Counted from the stretch's first letter, positions 14,863 to 25,730 are shown. The stretch: DNA of 31,678 bases from Novosphingobium sp. 9U (GCF_902506425.1 NZ_LR732505.1:1-31678), one strand, 5' to 3'. The notes: generated by a model not told the origin, from the letters alone. A program made the numbers and translations.

Positions 14863-16394
14863 AGGCCGTCGCGCTCGAGCGTCTGCTGGTACGTGTAAGT
14901 CGGATCGCCCGTGCAGCCGCCGTCTCGCACGTAGAGGCACGCGGTTTCGCCGGGCATTGGTATGCACCGCAAGGGCCGATAGCCGACCACGCCCTCGGGC
15001 CGGCGCACGGTCAGCAGGGCGTTGGCTGCCTGCTCCAGCGGCGCGGGCAGGGCGACCCGGCCCTCGTAGACGCCAACAGGCGCGATCGAGAGCGGAAGAT
15101 CACGCGGCAGCACCGCAGGAACGACATGGGCAAGGTATGGCTTGGCCAAGGCCAGCCGGCACACCTCGGGCCGTTCGGCGGCCACGATCGCTAGGCGCGT
15201 GATCGCAGACCCGCCGCGATAGGCGCCGGGGCCGCCGCTGACGCGGTACGAGGATAGGTCGAGGAGGCTCCACAGTACCAGCGCCGCGCCCAGCGATCCC
15301 CATCCGATCCACTGCGCGTTGCCGCGACGCTGCAACAGGTGCTCGATGAGGCGCAGCGACCCGATCGCAGCCAGCACCAGCAGCGTCAGCACGGTGAGCC
15401 AGATGAAGCGGTATTCCTTGTGCGCGATCAGGCTATGGAGGATGAGGTTGACGATCGCCGCCACCAGCAGCGGCCGATAGCGTCGGCCCGAAGCAGCAGC
15501 GCCGAGCACGATCATCAGCAGCGCACCGGGACCGAAGTGGTGGACAATGTCCAGCAGATACTGCCAGGCAGGGCTGGTGCTGAACCTGGCGGCGATACCC
15601 TCGCCCAAGTTCTTGCCGAAGGTCACCGCCACCCACGCGAAAGGCACTCGGCCGGCGTAAAGATCGCTGGCCGCTCCCAACAGCGCTGCCGCCAGCCCAC
15701 CGATCACCAGCGGCTGCCAAGCTCGGGGAGTGCGGAGCAGGGCACCGAGGCAGAGCACGGCGGCGAAGGGGGCGTACTGCACGCGCACGATCACGCCCAT
15801 GCCGATCAGAAAGCCGGCTACGGTCAAAGCCCGTGATCCCGCCTTGGGATCGAGCAGCGGCGCGGCCGCGAGCAACAGGATTGCGGTGCTCAAGCTTTCG
15901 GACAGCAGCAGGTCCGAGAAGAGCACGCTCTCCCACCAGATTGCGGCCACGAACAGCGCGGCGGCCGCATGGCGGCGAGAGGTCAGCGAGCCCAGCCGCC
16001 AGGCACCCGCGAGTGCGATCAACGTGAGCGCCGCGAATAGTACCCGCGCCAGATGCACATGCGCCAGCGTGCCCGGCGCGACTGCATGCCCGATCGCGAC
16101 CGGCAAGCTCAGAAGCTGCGGGATTACCGCGCTGCGCAAACCCACCCGCGATTCCCAGGGCACGATGCCATGTCCCGTCGCCAGCCGATTGGCTTGTTCG
16201 AGGTACTGCATCCACTCGTCGGCATGGCTGATGTCGATTGGGGCGTAGGCCAGCGCTCGGAACGCAATGGCGACGGCCACGATGAGCGCGCAGGCCAGCC
16301 AGCCGAGGGCAAGCGGCGTGTCGCCAACCGGCTCCTGCGTCTGTCGCTCCCCATCCATCCGGCTGCACGTAGCCGTGCGCGCGTTCCTTGTCAT
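14859..16394 (-). CDS. GT22-like (GPI/ALG mannosyltransferase-type) glycosyltransferase
   Basis: A multi-spanning membrane protein of about 511 residues resembling the Glyco_transf_22 family (dolichol-linked or GPI mannosyltransferases such as ALG9/PIG-B). From the chosen start, [20 protein letters not shown] (from about 57) is the luminal DE-type catalytic loop, [15 protein letters not shown] follows, and HKEYRFIW lies near 325, the family's second hallmark. About ten hydrophobic helices come between, with a soluble C-terminal domain of about 120 residues. It would move a sugar from a lipid-phosphate donor on the periplasmic side; donor and acceptor are unknown. ATG 16394 has aaggga upstream; ATG 16358 and ATG 16466 are alternatives. 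It stands alone, without glycan genes nearby. Confidence 0.75.
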   Translation of the reverse strand: MTRNARTATCSRMDGERQTQEPVGDTPLALGWLACALIVAVAIAFRALAYAPIDISHADEWMQYLEQANRLATGHGIVPWESRVGLRSAVIPQLLSLPVAIGHAVAPGTLAHVHLARVLFAALTLIALAGAWRLGSLTSRRHAAAALFVAAIWWESVLFSDLLLSESLSTAILLLAAAPLLDPKAGSRALTVAGFLIGMGVIVRVQYAPFAAVLCLGALLRTPRAWQPLVIGGLAAALLGAASDLYAGRVPFAWVAVTFGKNLGEGIAARFSTSPAWQYLLDIVHHFGPGALLMIVLGAAASGRRYRPLLVAAIVNLILHSLIAHKEYRFIWLTVLTLLVLAAIGSLRLIEHLLQRRGNAQWIGWGSLGAALVLWSLLDLSSYRVSGGPGAYRGGSAITRLAIVAAERPEVCRLALAKPYLAHVVPAVLPRDLPLSIAPVGVYEGRVALPAPLEQAANALLTVRRPEGVVGYRPLRCIPMPGETACLYVRDGGCTGDPTYTYQQTLERDGL

Positions 16395-16493
16395 GACGTC
16401 CCTTGTCACGGCCCGGGCAGCGAGCGCCCTCGCAATGGCGAGCGGCCTACCCATATCGCGCGCCATTCCTCCTCACCCAGACAGGACAGGCAC

Positions 16494-17273
16494 ATGGATC
16501 TTCAAATCGCCGGCAAGACGGCGCTCGTCACCGGCTCCACCGCAGGCATCGGCCTCGCCATCGCCAAGCGGCTGGCAGCGGAAGGTGCTGCCGTCACCAT
16601 CTGCGGCCGCAACGACGCGAAACTGCAGGCTGCAGCGGCCGAGATCGGCGGAGATGTGCGTGCGGTGCTCGCCGATCCGGGCGCGGCAGAGGGCGCCGAG
16701 CGGCTGATCGCAGAGGTCCCCGCGACCGACATCCTGGTCAACAACCTGGGTATCTACGAGGCCAAGCCCTTTGCCGAGATCACCGACGCGGATTGGCACC
16801 ACTTCTTCGAAGTCAACGTGGTCAGCGGCGCGCGCCTCGCCCGCCACTACTTCCCGCAGATGCTCGAAAGCGGCTGGGGCCGGGTGATCTTCATCGCCAG
16901 CGAGAGCGGGCTCGTGATCCCGGCCGAGATGATCCAGTACGGCATGACCAAGACAGCGCAACTCGCCATCGCGCGCGGCATGGCCGAGATGACGCGCGGC
17001 ACCCAGGTGACGGTGAATTCTGTCTTGCCGGGGCCGACGCGCTCGGAAGGGATCGTCGACTTCATCCGCTCCACAGTCGACAACAAAGACGCGCCCGAGG
17101 CCGAGTTGGAAGCCGAGTTCTTCACCAAGATGCGCCCGCTCTCGCTGATCCGCCGCCTGATCGAGGCCGATGAGATCGCGGCTACGGTTGCGTTCCTGGC
17201 GAGCCCGCTGGCCGCCGCCACCAACGGCGCATCGATCCGCGCCGAAGGCGGGATCGTGCCGACGATTGCTTAG
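16494..17273 (+). CDS. SDR family NAD(P)-dependent oxidoreductase
   Basis: A classical short-chain dehydrogenase/reductase of 259 residues. The cofactor motif TGSTAGIG is at 13-20, NNLG (a variant of NNAG) at 83-86, Asn108 in the helix-4 position, a catalytic Ser at 136 or 138 (IASESG), and YGMTK gives Tyr149 and Lys153. The C-terminus is extended around 205-235 (acidic, EAELEAEFFTK), as in a subgroup often annotated as 3-oxoacyl reductase-like. Substrate cannot be predicted. The ATG follows aggacagg. It is divergent from the glycosyltransferase, with about 99 bases between the chosen starts. Confidence 0.9.
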   Translation: MDLQIAGKTALVTGSTAGIGLAIAKRLAAEGAAVTICGRNDAKLQAAAAEIGGDVRAVLADPGAAEGAERLIAEVPATDILVNNLGIYEAKPFAEITDADWHHFFEVNVVSGARLARHYFPQMLESGWGRVIFIASESGLVIPAEMIQYGMTKTAQLAIARGMAEMTRGTQVTVNSVLPGPTRSEGIVDFIRSTVDNKDAPEAELEAEFFTKMRPLSLIRRLIEADEIAATVAFLASPLAAATNGASIRAEGGIVPTIA

Positions 17274-17304
17274 GGAACGCCGGCGCCCCGATTCCGCACA
17301 CCCA

Positions 17305-17401
17305 CTTTCGTCATTTCGGCGACAGCGGGAATCCATCTCCAGGCGGTTCCTTTTACGCGACCTCAGGAGATGGATCCCTCCCTCCGCGGGGATGACGAAA
17401 G
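17305..17401. repeat. MITE-like repeat with 36-base terminal inverted repeats
   Basis: The left end begins ctttcgtcatttcggcgac and ends gggaatccatctcc. The right end begins ggagatggatccc and ends ggggatgacgaaag, an imperfect inverted copy. A core of about 25 bases lies between, and there is no ORF. The GTCATT...GGAATCCATC pattern is a well-known interspersed palindrome in alpha- and gammaproteobacteria. It lies between the SDR and ruvA genes, 89 bases before the ruvA start, and would form a long hairpin in any transcript reading through to ruvA. Confidence 0.72.
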
Positions 17402-17489
17402 AAGAGGCGGAGGAGTGACGAGGGAGTGAGCGCAGAACGAGGGCTGGCAGGCTTGCCCGCTCGCCGTGCACCTGCCATAGGAACAAACC

Positions 17490-18089
17490 ATGATCGCGCG
17501 GCTTTCCGGCACTCTTGAGGATTTCGGCGCCGATTGGGCGATCATCGACGTGGCTGGCGTGGGCTATCTCGTCCACTGTTCGGCGCGCACCTTGCAGGCA
17601 CTCGGCATCCGCGGCGACCGCGCGGTGGTCTTCACCGACCTGCAGGTGTCCGAAAACGACATGCGCCTGATCGGCTTCGCTTCGGCAGGCGAGCGCGACT
17701 GGTTCCGCCTGCTGACCGCGGTGCAAGGTGTCGGCAGCAAGGTCGCGCTGGCGATCCTCTCGGCGCTGACCACCGACGAGCTCCAGCGTGCCTGCGCCGG
17801 TGGCGATTCGGCGATGGTCGCACGTGCCAACGGTGTCGGCCCCAAGCTCGCCAGCCGGATCGTCAACGAGCTGAAGGACAAGGCGGGCGCGTTGCCCACG
17901 GCGACAGGCATGGCGATTGCCGCTGCTCCAGCGGGCTCGGCCACGGCGGACGCGGTCTCGGCACTGCAGAACCTGGGTTTCAAGCCTCCCGTCGCGAGCG
18001 CCGCGGTCGCTCAGGCGTTGGATGAACTGGGTGAGAGCGCCGGATTGAACGACCTGGTCCGCGTGGCGCTCAAGCGGGCCGCGGGATGA
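17490..18089 (+). CDS. ruvA: Holliday junction helicase subunit RuvA
   Basis: A 199-residue RuvA, which forms tetramers that hold the four-way junction open for RuvB. Domain I (1-63) is the OB fold starting [16 protein letters not shown], with Glu55 and Asp57 in the acidic-pin loop (VSENDM). Domain II has two helix-hairpin-helix motifs, [14 protein letters not shown] (77-90) and [16 protein letters not shown] (113-128). Domain III (about 150-199) is the RuvB-contact domain after a flexible Ala-rich linker. Its TGA overlaps the ATG of the GFA-family gene by four bases (ATGA). Confidence 0.97.
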   Translation: MIARLSGTLEDFGADWAIIDVAGVGYLVHCSARTLQALGIRGDRAVVFTDLQVSENDMRLIGFASAGERDWFRLLTAVQGVGSKVALAILSALTTDELQRACAGGDSAMVARANGVGPKLASRIVNELKDKAGALPTATGMAIAAAPAGSATADAVSALQNLGFKPPVASAAVAQALDELGESAGLNDLVRVALKRAAG

Positions 18090-18484
18090 CCGGGCAGCGT
18101 CATGCCCAGTGCCAATGCGGCCAGTTGCGGGCCACCGTGCGCGGCGAGCCGGTGCGTGTGTCGGTATGCCATTGCCTCGATTGCCAGCGGCGCAGCGGAT
18201 CGGTGTTCGCGATGCAGGCGCGCTATGCCGCCGAGGACGTCGGGACTGAAGGTACGGCGCGCGAATGGGCACGCCGGGGGGACAAAGGCGCGGGCGCGGT
18301 GTTCAGCTTCTGTCCTGATTGTGGCTCCACCGTGCATTATCGGCTGGTCGACTACCCGGGCTTCGTCACCATACCCGTCGGCGCATTCGCCGATCCGCAG
18401 TTCCCCGCGCCTGGCGTTTCCGTCTACGAAGAGCGCAAGCACGCCTGGGTGAGCCTGCCCGCCGATATCGAGCGCCATGACTGA
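18086..18484 (+). CDS. GFA/CENP-V domain zinc protein
   Basis: A 132-residue protein of the GFA family (glutathione-dependent formaldehyde-activating enzyme, CENP-V/GFA fold). Seven cysteines fit the known pattern: Cys9 and Cys11 (CQCG), Cys28, Cys30 and Cys33 (CHCLDC) and Cys76 and Cys79 (CPDCGS), giving one structural and one active-site zinc. The founding member, Gfa, was proposed to form S-hydroxymethylglutathione; most family members have no proven role. Its start overlaps the ruvA stop by four bases and its end overlaps the ruvB start by eight, so it is co-translated between two subunits of one machine. A role in recombination is not implied by the family. Confidence 0.88.
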   Translation: MTGQRHAQCQCGQLRATVRGEPVRVSVCHCLDCQRRSGSVFAMQARYAAEDVGTEGTAREWARRGDKGAGAVFSFCPDCGSTVHYRLVDYPGFVTIPVGAFADPQFPAPGVSVYEERKHAWVSLPADIERHD

Positions 18485-19508
18485 CAATCCTCTTCTTGCT
18501 TCCGCCCGCCAGCCCGATGATGTCGACGCGGCGCTGCGGCCCAAGACGCTGACCGAATTCGTCGGCCAGGCGGCGGCCAAGGACAACTTGCGCGTGTTCA
18601 TTGAATCGGCCCGGTCGCGGCGCGAAGCGATGGACCACGTGCTGTTCTTCGGTCCGCCGGGGCTGGGCAAGACCACGCTGGCCCAGATCGTCGCGCGCGA
18701 GCTCGGCGTCGGTTTCAGGGCGACTTCGGGCCCGGTGATCGCCAAGGCAGGAGACCTTGCGGCCCTGCTCACCAATCTCGAACATGGCGACGTGCTGTTC
18801 ATTGATGAGATCCATCGCCTCAACCCGGTGGTGGAGGAGGTGCTCTATCCGGCGATGGAGGATCGTGCACTCGATCTCATCATCGGAGAGGGGCCGTCCG
18901 CGCGCTCGGTGAGGATCGACTTGCCGCCGTTCACGCTGATTGGCGCCACCACCCGCCAAGGTCTGCTGCAGACGCCCTTACGCGATCGCTTCGGCATTCC
19001 GGTGCGCCTGAACTTCTACACCGTGCCCGAGCTGGAGCATGTCATCACCCGCGCGGCGCAGCTGCTGGGCGTCGGTATCGACAAGGGCGGCGCGACGGAG
19101 ATTGCTCGCCGCGCGCGTGGAACGCCGCGGGTCGCCGGGCGGCTGCTGCGGCGCGTCCGCGATTTCGCGCATGTCGCGGGCAGCGCGACGATCAGCCGAG
19201 CGCTGGCGGATGATTCGCTGACCCGGCTCGAAGTAGATGCCCTGGGGCTCGACGCACAGGATCGGCGCTATCTCACCATGATCGCGGACATCTATCGCGG
19301 TGGCCCGGTGGGTGTGGAGACGCTGGCAGCCGGTCTGTCCGAGCCACGCGACACCATCGAGGAGGTGATCGAGCCCTACCTCATTCAGCTTGGCCTGGTG
19401 GCACGCACTGCCCGCGGCCGCTGCCTCAACGATGCCGCGTGGCGTCACTTGGGACTCGCGCCGCCAAGCGGCAGCCAGGCCGGCCTGTTCGAACCGGGCG
19501 AAAGCTGA
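18477..19508 (+). CDS. ruvB: Holliday junction branch-migration ATPase RuvB
   Basis: A 343-residue AAA+ motor of the RuvAB complex. The protein opens with [12 protein letters not shown] (20-31). Walker A is GPPGLGKT (59-66), Walker B LFIDEIH (107-113), sensor 1 GATTR (156-160), and PLRDRFG (167-173) supplies the arginine finger. The C-terminal winged helix is seen in [26 protein letters not shown] sequence near 280-300. It starts inside the GFA-family gene, eight bases before that stop. A perfect 7-bp inverted repeat follows 29 bases after its stop. Confidence 0.97.
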   Translation: MTDNPLLASARQPDDVDAALRPKTLTEFVGQAAAKDNLRVFIESARSRREAMDHVLFFGPPGLGKTTLAQIVARELGVGFRATSGPVIAKAGDLAALLTNLEHGDVLFIDEIHRLNPVVEEVLYPAMEDRALDLIIGEGPSARSVRIDLPPFTLIGATTRQGLLQTPLRDRFGIPVRLNFYTVPELEHVITRAAQLLGVGIDKGGATEIARRARGTPRVAGRLLRRVRDFAHVAGSATISRALADDSLTRLEVDALGLDAQDRRYLTMIADIYRGGPVGVETLAAGLSEPRDTIEEVIEPYLIQLGLVARTARGRCLNDAAWRHLGLAPPSGSQAGLFEPGES

Positions 19509-19537
19509 ACAAAGCTGAGCAAGGGGCTGCGAGGCGA

Positions 19538-19562
19538 CGGTATGGTTTACACCTGCATACCG
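19538..19562. other. Inverted repeat after ruvB
   Basis: cggtatg and cataccg are exact inverted complements separated by 11 bases, in the 252-base gene-free stretch 19509-19760. There is no T-run after it. It could be a weak terminator for ruvB or an operator for the next gene. The rest of the stretch shows no gene; it probably contains the promoter and leader of the Ser/Thr-rich protein gene. Confidence 0.35.
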
Positions 19563-19760
19563 CCCCAGTCCCGTTTCGGCACAACTGCTCAGCTAAGTAA
19601 GCAAACCTAGGTGGAATCTCGCTTCGGGACTGCGCAATCGTGGTTAACGCCGTTGTCCCGTTAAGAACTCTCTGCGTTCTGTGTGGCAGATGGGATGCGA
19701 TGGACTGGGGGCACCGGTTCGTTTCGGGTCTCACGGGGTAAAGAGAAGAAAGCACCGCCT

Positions 19761-20684
19761 ATGTCAGTCCGTATGGCTCTCGCGAAACTTTCCGCCTGTG
19801 CGGCAGGCTGCGCCTTGATCGGCGGCGGCGCCGTCCACGTAGCGGAGACCGCGGCCAAGCAGGGGCAATACCGCTCGGTGAAGGGCGACAAGCGCGTGAA
19901 GGTCGTCCGTACCGTCAAGCCGGTGCGCCACTTCGCACGTGCCAAGCCGCTGAAGCGCGTGCGCAAGGTGATCAAGCGCACGTGCTGCCAGCCGCAGATG
20001 GCCATGGTGCCGCTGCCCGCGCCCTACATCCCGCCCGCACCGGGCGCGCCTTACGGCGGCGGCGGCGGTGGCGGCCCTGTGGTGATCGGCGGCGGACCTC
20101 TGGGTGGCTTCGGCGGCGGCTTCTTTGGCGGCTTCTTCGGCGGTGGCGGCGGTGGCGGCGGCGGCAGTGTCGTCGTGACCTCGACCACCAGCGGCGGCTC
20201 GACTTCGACTTCGGGTGGTTCCACGTCGACGTCGGGCGGGTCGACGTCCAGCTCCGGCGGCTCGACCTCGACATCGGGTGGCTCGACATCGACGTCATCT
20301 TCGACAGGCGGCCTGACGACCACGACCACCACGGGCGGCCTCACCACGACGACGTCGACCAGCTCGGGCGCCACCAGCACCTCGACCAGCTCAGGTGCGA
20401 CCAGCACTTCGACCAGCTCGGGTGCGACCAGCACCTCGACCAGTTCGGGCGCGACCAGCACCAGCACGTCGACGTCCAGCTCGACCTCATCGTCCACGTC
20501 CTCGTCGACTTCGAGCTCTACCTCCTCGTCGACCAGCACCTCAAACGGCGGCAGCACGACGACGACCTCGACCACCAGCGGCACCAGCGGCACGCCCGTG
20601 CCAGCGCCGCCGATGCTGATCCTGTTCGGCGCGGCGGCCGCCGCCGTGGCGGGGCGGCGCCGGCTCGCCAAGAAGGCGGACTGA
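19761..20684 (+). CDS. Ser/Thr/Gly-rich secreted protein with PEP-CTERM-like tail
   Basis: A 307-residue protein in five zones. Residues 1-30 are a probable signal peptide. Residues 36-73 are strongly basic (KRVKVVRTVKPVR and similar), ending in CC at 75-76. Residues 83-137 are Pro- then Gly-rich. Residues 140-275 are almost only Ser, Thr and Gly, built from a 7-residue repeat (GGSTSTS, five copies) and a 9-residue repeat (SSGATSTST, four copies). The end is PVPAPP (279-284), a hydrophobic helix (285-298) and RRR, matching PEP-CTERM-type exosortase sorting tails with VPAP in place of VPEP. It is likely exported, perhaps glycosylated on Ser/Thr, and sorted to the surface. ATG 19761 is preferred over an in-frame GTG at 19683, which would mask the signal peptide. 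Confidence 0.72.
   Translation: MSVRMALAKLSACAAGCALIGGGAVHVAETAAKQGQYRSVKGDKRVKVVRTVKPVRHFARAKPLKRVRKVIKRTCCQPQMAMVPLPAPYIPPAPGAPYGGGGGGGPVVIGGGPLGGFGGGFFGGFFGGGGGGGGGSVVVTSTTSGGSTSTSGGSTSTSGGSTSSSGGSTSTSGGSTSTSSSTGGLTTTTTTGGLTTTTSTSSGATSTSTSSGATSTSTSSGATSTSTSSGATSTSTSTSSSTSSSTSSSTSSSTSSSTSTSNGGSTTTTSTTSGTSGTPVPAPPMLILFGAAAAAVAGRRRLAKKAD
20193..20297 (+). repeat. 21-base tandem repeat, five units
   Basis: Five in-frame 21-base units encode GGSTSTS (one unit reads GGSTSSS). Third positions vary between units, so protein sequence is conserved more than DNA, but the array could still change length by slippage or recombination. Confidence 0.75.
20361..20468 (+). repeat. 27-base tandem repeat, four units
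   Basis: Units at 20361, 20388, 20415 and 20442 each begin agctcgg or a close variant and encode a nine-residue SSGATSTST-type block. The second and third units differ at only two or so bases, suggesting recent duplication. The last unit diverges at its end. Confidence 0.8.
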
Positions 20685-20708
20685 GCGGTCCCATTGATTG
20701 CTTGAATC

Positions 20709-20737
20709 AAGGGCGGCGCGATGAGCGCCGCCCTTTT
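20709..20737 (+). terminator. Intrinsic terminator of the PEP-CTERM-like gene
   Basis: aagggcggcgc, loop gatga, gcgccgccctt form a perfect 11-bp stem followed by T residues (20734-20737), 24 bases after the stop at 20684. It directly abuts the stop codon of the opposing hydrolase gene. On the minus strand the stem would be followed by TTGATTC, so it may also help end that transcript. Confidence 0.85.
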
Positions 20738-21675
20738 CATGTCAGCGGTCTGGCAAAGGCGCGGCGGACGAAGCCCAGGACCACCGCGGTGTTCTGCGCG
20801 GTGTCGAACGCCGGATCCATGTGCTCGGCATCGCGCAGCAGCATCAGTGTCGAGCGCGCGCCTGCTCGCCGCGCCGCCTCTTGCATCAGCACGCTTTGCC
20901 CGGGCGGGACGACGCAATCCGCAGTGCCGTGCTGGATCAGCATGGGCGGGGCCGCGGCCGTGACATACGAGACTGGGTTGGCCGCGGCGGCTCTTCCCGG
21001 AACCGAGCGGACTGGCGCGCCCAGGTAGCGCGACTCGGCACTTTGCGGATCGTCGTGGAACCGGTCCTGAGCAGGGCACCGGGTCCGCTTGAGCTGATCG
21101 TCGATGCGCAGGAAGTCGGTCGGCGGGAACATCGCCACGATGGCGGACACGCGCGCGGAGGCCTCCGGCGCGATCGTGCGATCCTCGAACAAGGGCACGC
21201 GATCGGCCAGCCCTGCAATCAGCGCGAGGTTAGCGCCGGCGGACTGGCCCCATACCGCCACGCGGCCGGGATCGAGGTGGTAACGGCCGGCATGGGCGCG
21301 CAGCCAGCGCAGCGCCGAGCGGGTGTCGGCAACGGCCGCGGGGAAGGGCGCCTCTCCCGACATGCGATAGTTGATGGAGACGAACGCCATGCCGGCGTCG
21401 GTCACCCGCTGCGCGCGCTGGACGAACGCGGCCGATGCCTCTCGCTTGTCGCCGATCTCGAAGGCGCCGCCATGGATGAAGACCAGCACCGGATAGGGCC
21501 CAGGCGTGTGCTCGGGCAGGTAGATGTCCAGCTTCTGCGCCGGCGAGGCTTTGCCGTAAGCCAGGTTGGCGGCGGTGGGCTGGTACAGGGCCAGCCGGAT
21601 CGGCCCCTCTGAGAACCACGCCATCACCGCCAGCACGGGTGCGGCCATGATCCAGAGCATGCGGCGGTTCATCAA
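20737..21675 (-). CDS. Alpha/beta hydrolase, carboxylesterase-like
   Basis: A 312-residue alpha/beta-hydrolase. A hydrophobic N-terminal segment (7-20) could be a signal anchor. HGGAF (68-72) supplies the oxyanion hole, Ser145 in GQSAGA is the nucleophile, Asp253 in HGTADCVVP and His285 in AEHMDP complete the triad. This layout is typical of the hormone-sensitive-lipase/BD-FAE group of esterases that cut short acyl or feruloyl esters. The natural substrate is unknown. It converges on the PEP-CTERM-like gene. The start MMNRRM at 21675 sits immediately before the hydrophobic segment; ATG 21672 is equivalent. Confidence 0.88.
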   Translation of the reverse strand: MMNRRMLWIMAAPVLAVMAWFSEGPIRLALYQPTAANLAYGKASPAQKLDIYLPEHTPGPYPVLVFIHGGAFEIGDKREASAAFVQRAQRVTDAGMAFVSINYRMSGEAPFPAAVADTRSALRWLRAHAGRYHLDPGRVAVWGQSAGANLALIAGLADRVPLFEDRTIAPEASARVSAIVAMFPPTDFLRIDDQLKRTRCPAQDRFHDDPQSAESRYLGAPVRSVPGRAAAANPVSYVTAAAPPMLIQHGTADCVVPPGQSVLMQEAARRAGARSTLMLLRDAEHMDPAFDTAQNTAVVLGFVRRAFARPLT

Positions 21676-21746
21676 GGCTCCTGCAGCGTGTCACGCAAGG
21701 AGCGCCGGGCGGCCGGGTTCGTTCCTGCAGGCAAACCGTTGCGGGC

Positions 21747-21782
21747 AAAAGAAAACCCCGCCCTGCGCGATGCAGGACGGGG
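21747..21782 (-). terminator. Intrinsic terminator of acnA
   Basis: Read on the minus strand, ccccgtcctgc, loop atcgc, gcagggcgggg form an 11-bp stem with one G-T pair, followed by ttttcttttg. It starts 29 bases after the acnA stop, so it is a good factor-independent terminator for acnA. Confidence 0.85.
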
Positions 21783-21811
21783 CTCTATCTCGCAAATCTG
21801 AGCCTGAAAGA

Positions 21812-24484
<2,673 letters not shown>

Positions 24485-24489
24485 GGATT

Positions 24490-24496
24490 TCCCTTC
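24490..24496 (-). promoter_or_regulatory. Ribosome binding site fixing the acnA start
   Basis: On the minus strand, gaaggga lies five bases before the ATG at 24484. This favours that start over the in-frame ATG at 24547, which would add 21 residues unlike the family. Confidence 0.65.
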
Positions 24497-24615
24497 TCTA
24501 TGAAGCTCGCGGCAGACAGGCGGCTTCTTGGGTGAGCCATGCTGCATTGCGACAAGCGGATTCGTCGGCGCTGCCGATGCGCGTTCGAGGGCGGGAGGTC
24601 AAGGGCGCGGCGCCG

Positions 24616-25521
24616 CTAGACCGCAGTCTGCTCGGTGCGGGCGCGGTCGGGGTCGCGTGTGCCGATCCAGCAGCCCAGAACGATCAGCACGGTGCCCGCC
24701 AACGTCGCGGCGCCGACGGGCTCATCGAAGAACACCCAGCCGAACAGCGCAGCCCAGAGGAAGGCGGTGTACTCGATCGGCACCAGCACCTGCGTTTCGG
24801 CACGCGCATAGCCCCAGGCGAGCAGCGCCAGCGCCGATGTCGCCAGTGCCGCGCCCAGCGTGATCAGCACGAGCGCGGGGAGAGATGGCGCTACCGCCAA
24901 CCAGGGCGCCGCGAGCGCGAGCAGGCAGGAGATGACGAGGTTCTGGAACAGCGTCACCTCGATCGGATCGGCCAGCAACGCCAGCTTGCGCTGGAGAACG
25001 AGGTTGACGGCGTAGAGCACGGCCGAGGCGATGATGGCGGCAAGCCCGATCAGCGTATCGTCGCCCGCCGTCGCGGTCCCGAGCCGGTCGGCGACGATCA
25101 CGCCGACGCCGGCGATGCCCAGCAGCGATGCGACGATGGCGCGGCGGCGGATCGTCTCGCCCAGGATCACTGCGGCCAGATAGAGCGCGATAAGGGGCGC
25201 GATGAACGAGATGGCGATGCCCTCCGCGATCGGCAGGCGGACGATGCCAACGAAGAACAGCAGCATCATCGCCGCATTCACGCTCGATCGCAGCACGTGC
25301 AGCCGCAGCACCGCGGGCGTGGGCCATCGGCGCGATCCGGCGAGCCAGATGGGCGCAATCATTGCGAGCCCGATCAGGTTGCGCACCAGCAGCGCGGCAT
25401 AGACCCCGACCATCAGCGAAGCGCCCTTGATGGCCGCGTCCATGCCGCTGAACAGCGCGATGCCCAGCACGACCGCGAGCACCGGGGCCGGTCTGGATTG
25501 GAGGAACGAGGCGCGGGTCAT
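24616..25521 (-). CDS. EamA/DMT family transporter
   Basis: A 301-residue drug/metabolite-superfamily permease with ten predicted membrane helices in two EamA repeats (about 15-140 and 155-285). Typical features include the loop VYAALLVRNLIGL, FFVGIVRLPIAEGIAISFIA at the end of the first repeat, and VPIEYTAFLWAALFGWVFFDEP in the second, a pattern common in EamA proteins next to metabolic genes. Substrate is unknown. The ATG at 25521 (MTRASFLQSRPAP) is preferred; the longer frame starts with a TTG and a non-family 26-residue extension. It is downstream of nothing on its strand and upstream of acnA by about 130 bases. Confidence 0.88.
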   Translation of the reverse strand: MTRASFLQSRPAPVLAVVLGIALFSGMDAAIKGASLMVGVYAALLVRNLIGLAMIAPIWLAGSRRWPTPAVLRLHVLRSSVNAAMMLLFFVGIVRLPIAEGIAISFIAPLIALYLAAVILGETIRRRAIVASLLGIAGVGVIVADRLGTATAGDDTLIGLAAIIASAVLYAVNLVLQRKLALLADPIEVTLFQNLVISCLLALAAPWLAVAPSLPALVLITLGAALATSALALLAWGYARAETQVLVPIEYTAFLWAALFGWVFFDEPVGAATLAGTVLIVLGCWIGTRDPDRARTEQTAV

Positions 25522-25560
25522 GACGTTGTCTGCTCTCGGCGCGCCGAAGCGCCAGGGCAA

Positions 25561-25589
25561 GCCGGCTATGCGCCGCGCATGCCGGTTTT
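25561..25589 (+). other. Hairpin with T-run upstream of the EamA gene
   Basis: gccggctatgcgc and gcgcatgccggc-type arms pair with one bulged T, and tttt follows on the plus strand. It looks like an intrinsic terminator reading rightwards, although no plus-strand gene ends there. It lies 40 bases upstream of the EamA start and 140 before the L,D-transpeptidase. It may be a leftover, or a terminator for antisense or upstream transcription. Confidence 0.3.
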
Positions 25590-25730
25590 CTGCAGGCAAT
25601 TCACCGCCTGGTCAGGACGAGTGCTTGATGTTGGCAGGGCTTAGGCGCTAATCTGCGTCACGGCGGGTGTGGGCCGGCCTGCATCATCAGGTCGGTCGAT
25701 TATCAAGGTTTGGGGCGAGTTCTGGCACTC

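Noticed and set aside
14859..17273. Genomic island between ruvC and ruvA
   Set aside because: There is no integrase, transposase, tRNA or direct repeat at the borders, and the GC content looks normal. Insertion is plausible but an island is not supported.
19645..19668. Pair of TTAA words upstream of the Ser/Thr-rich gene as a CtrA site
   Set aside because: The spacing is 13 bases rather than the seven expected for a CtrA box.
20193..20468. Tandem repeats considered as a CRISPR or satellite array
   Set aside because: The repeats are in frame, have no spacers and encode continuous Ser/Thr/Gly sequence, so they are coding repeats.
20051..21079. 342-codon minus-strand frame with long Pro and Val/Glu runs
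   Set aside because: It is the reverse complement of the Ser/Thr/Gly repeats plus part of the hydrolase gene. The striking proline runs simply mirror glycine codons.
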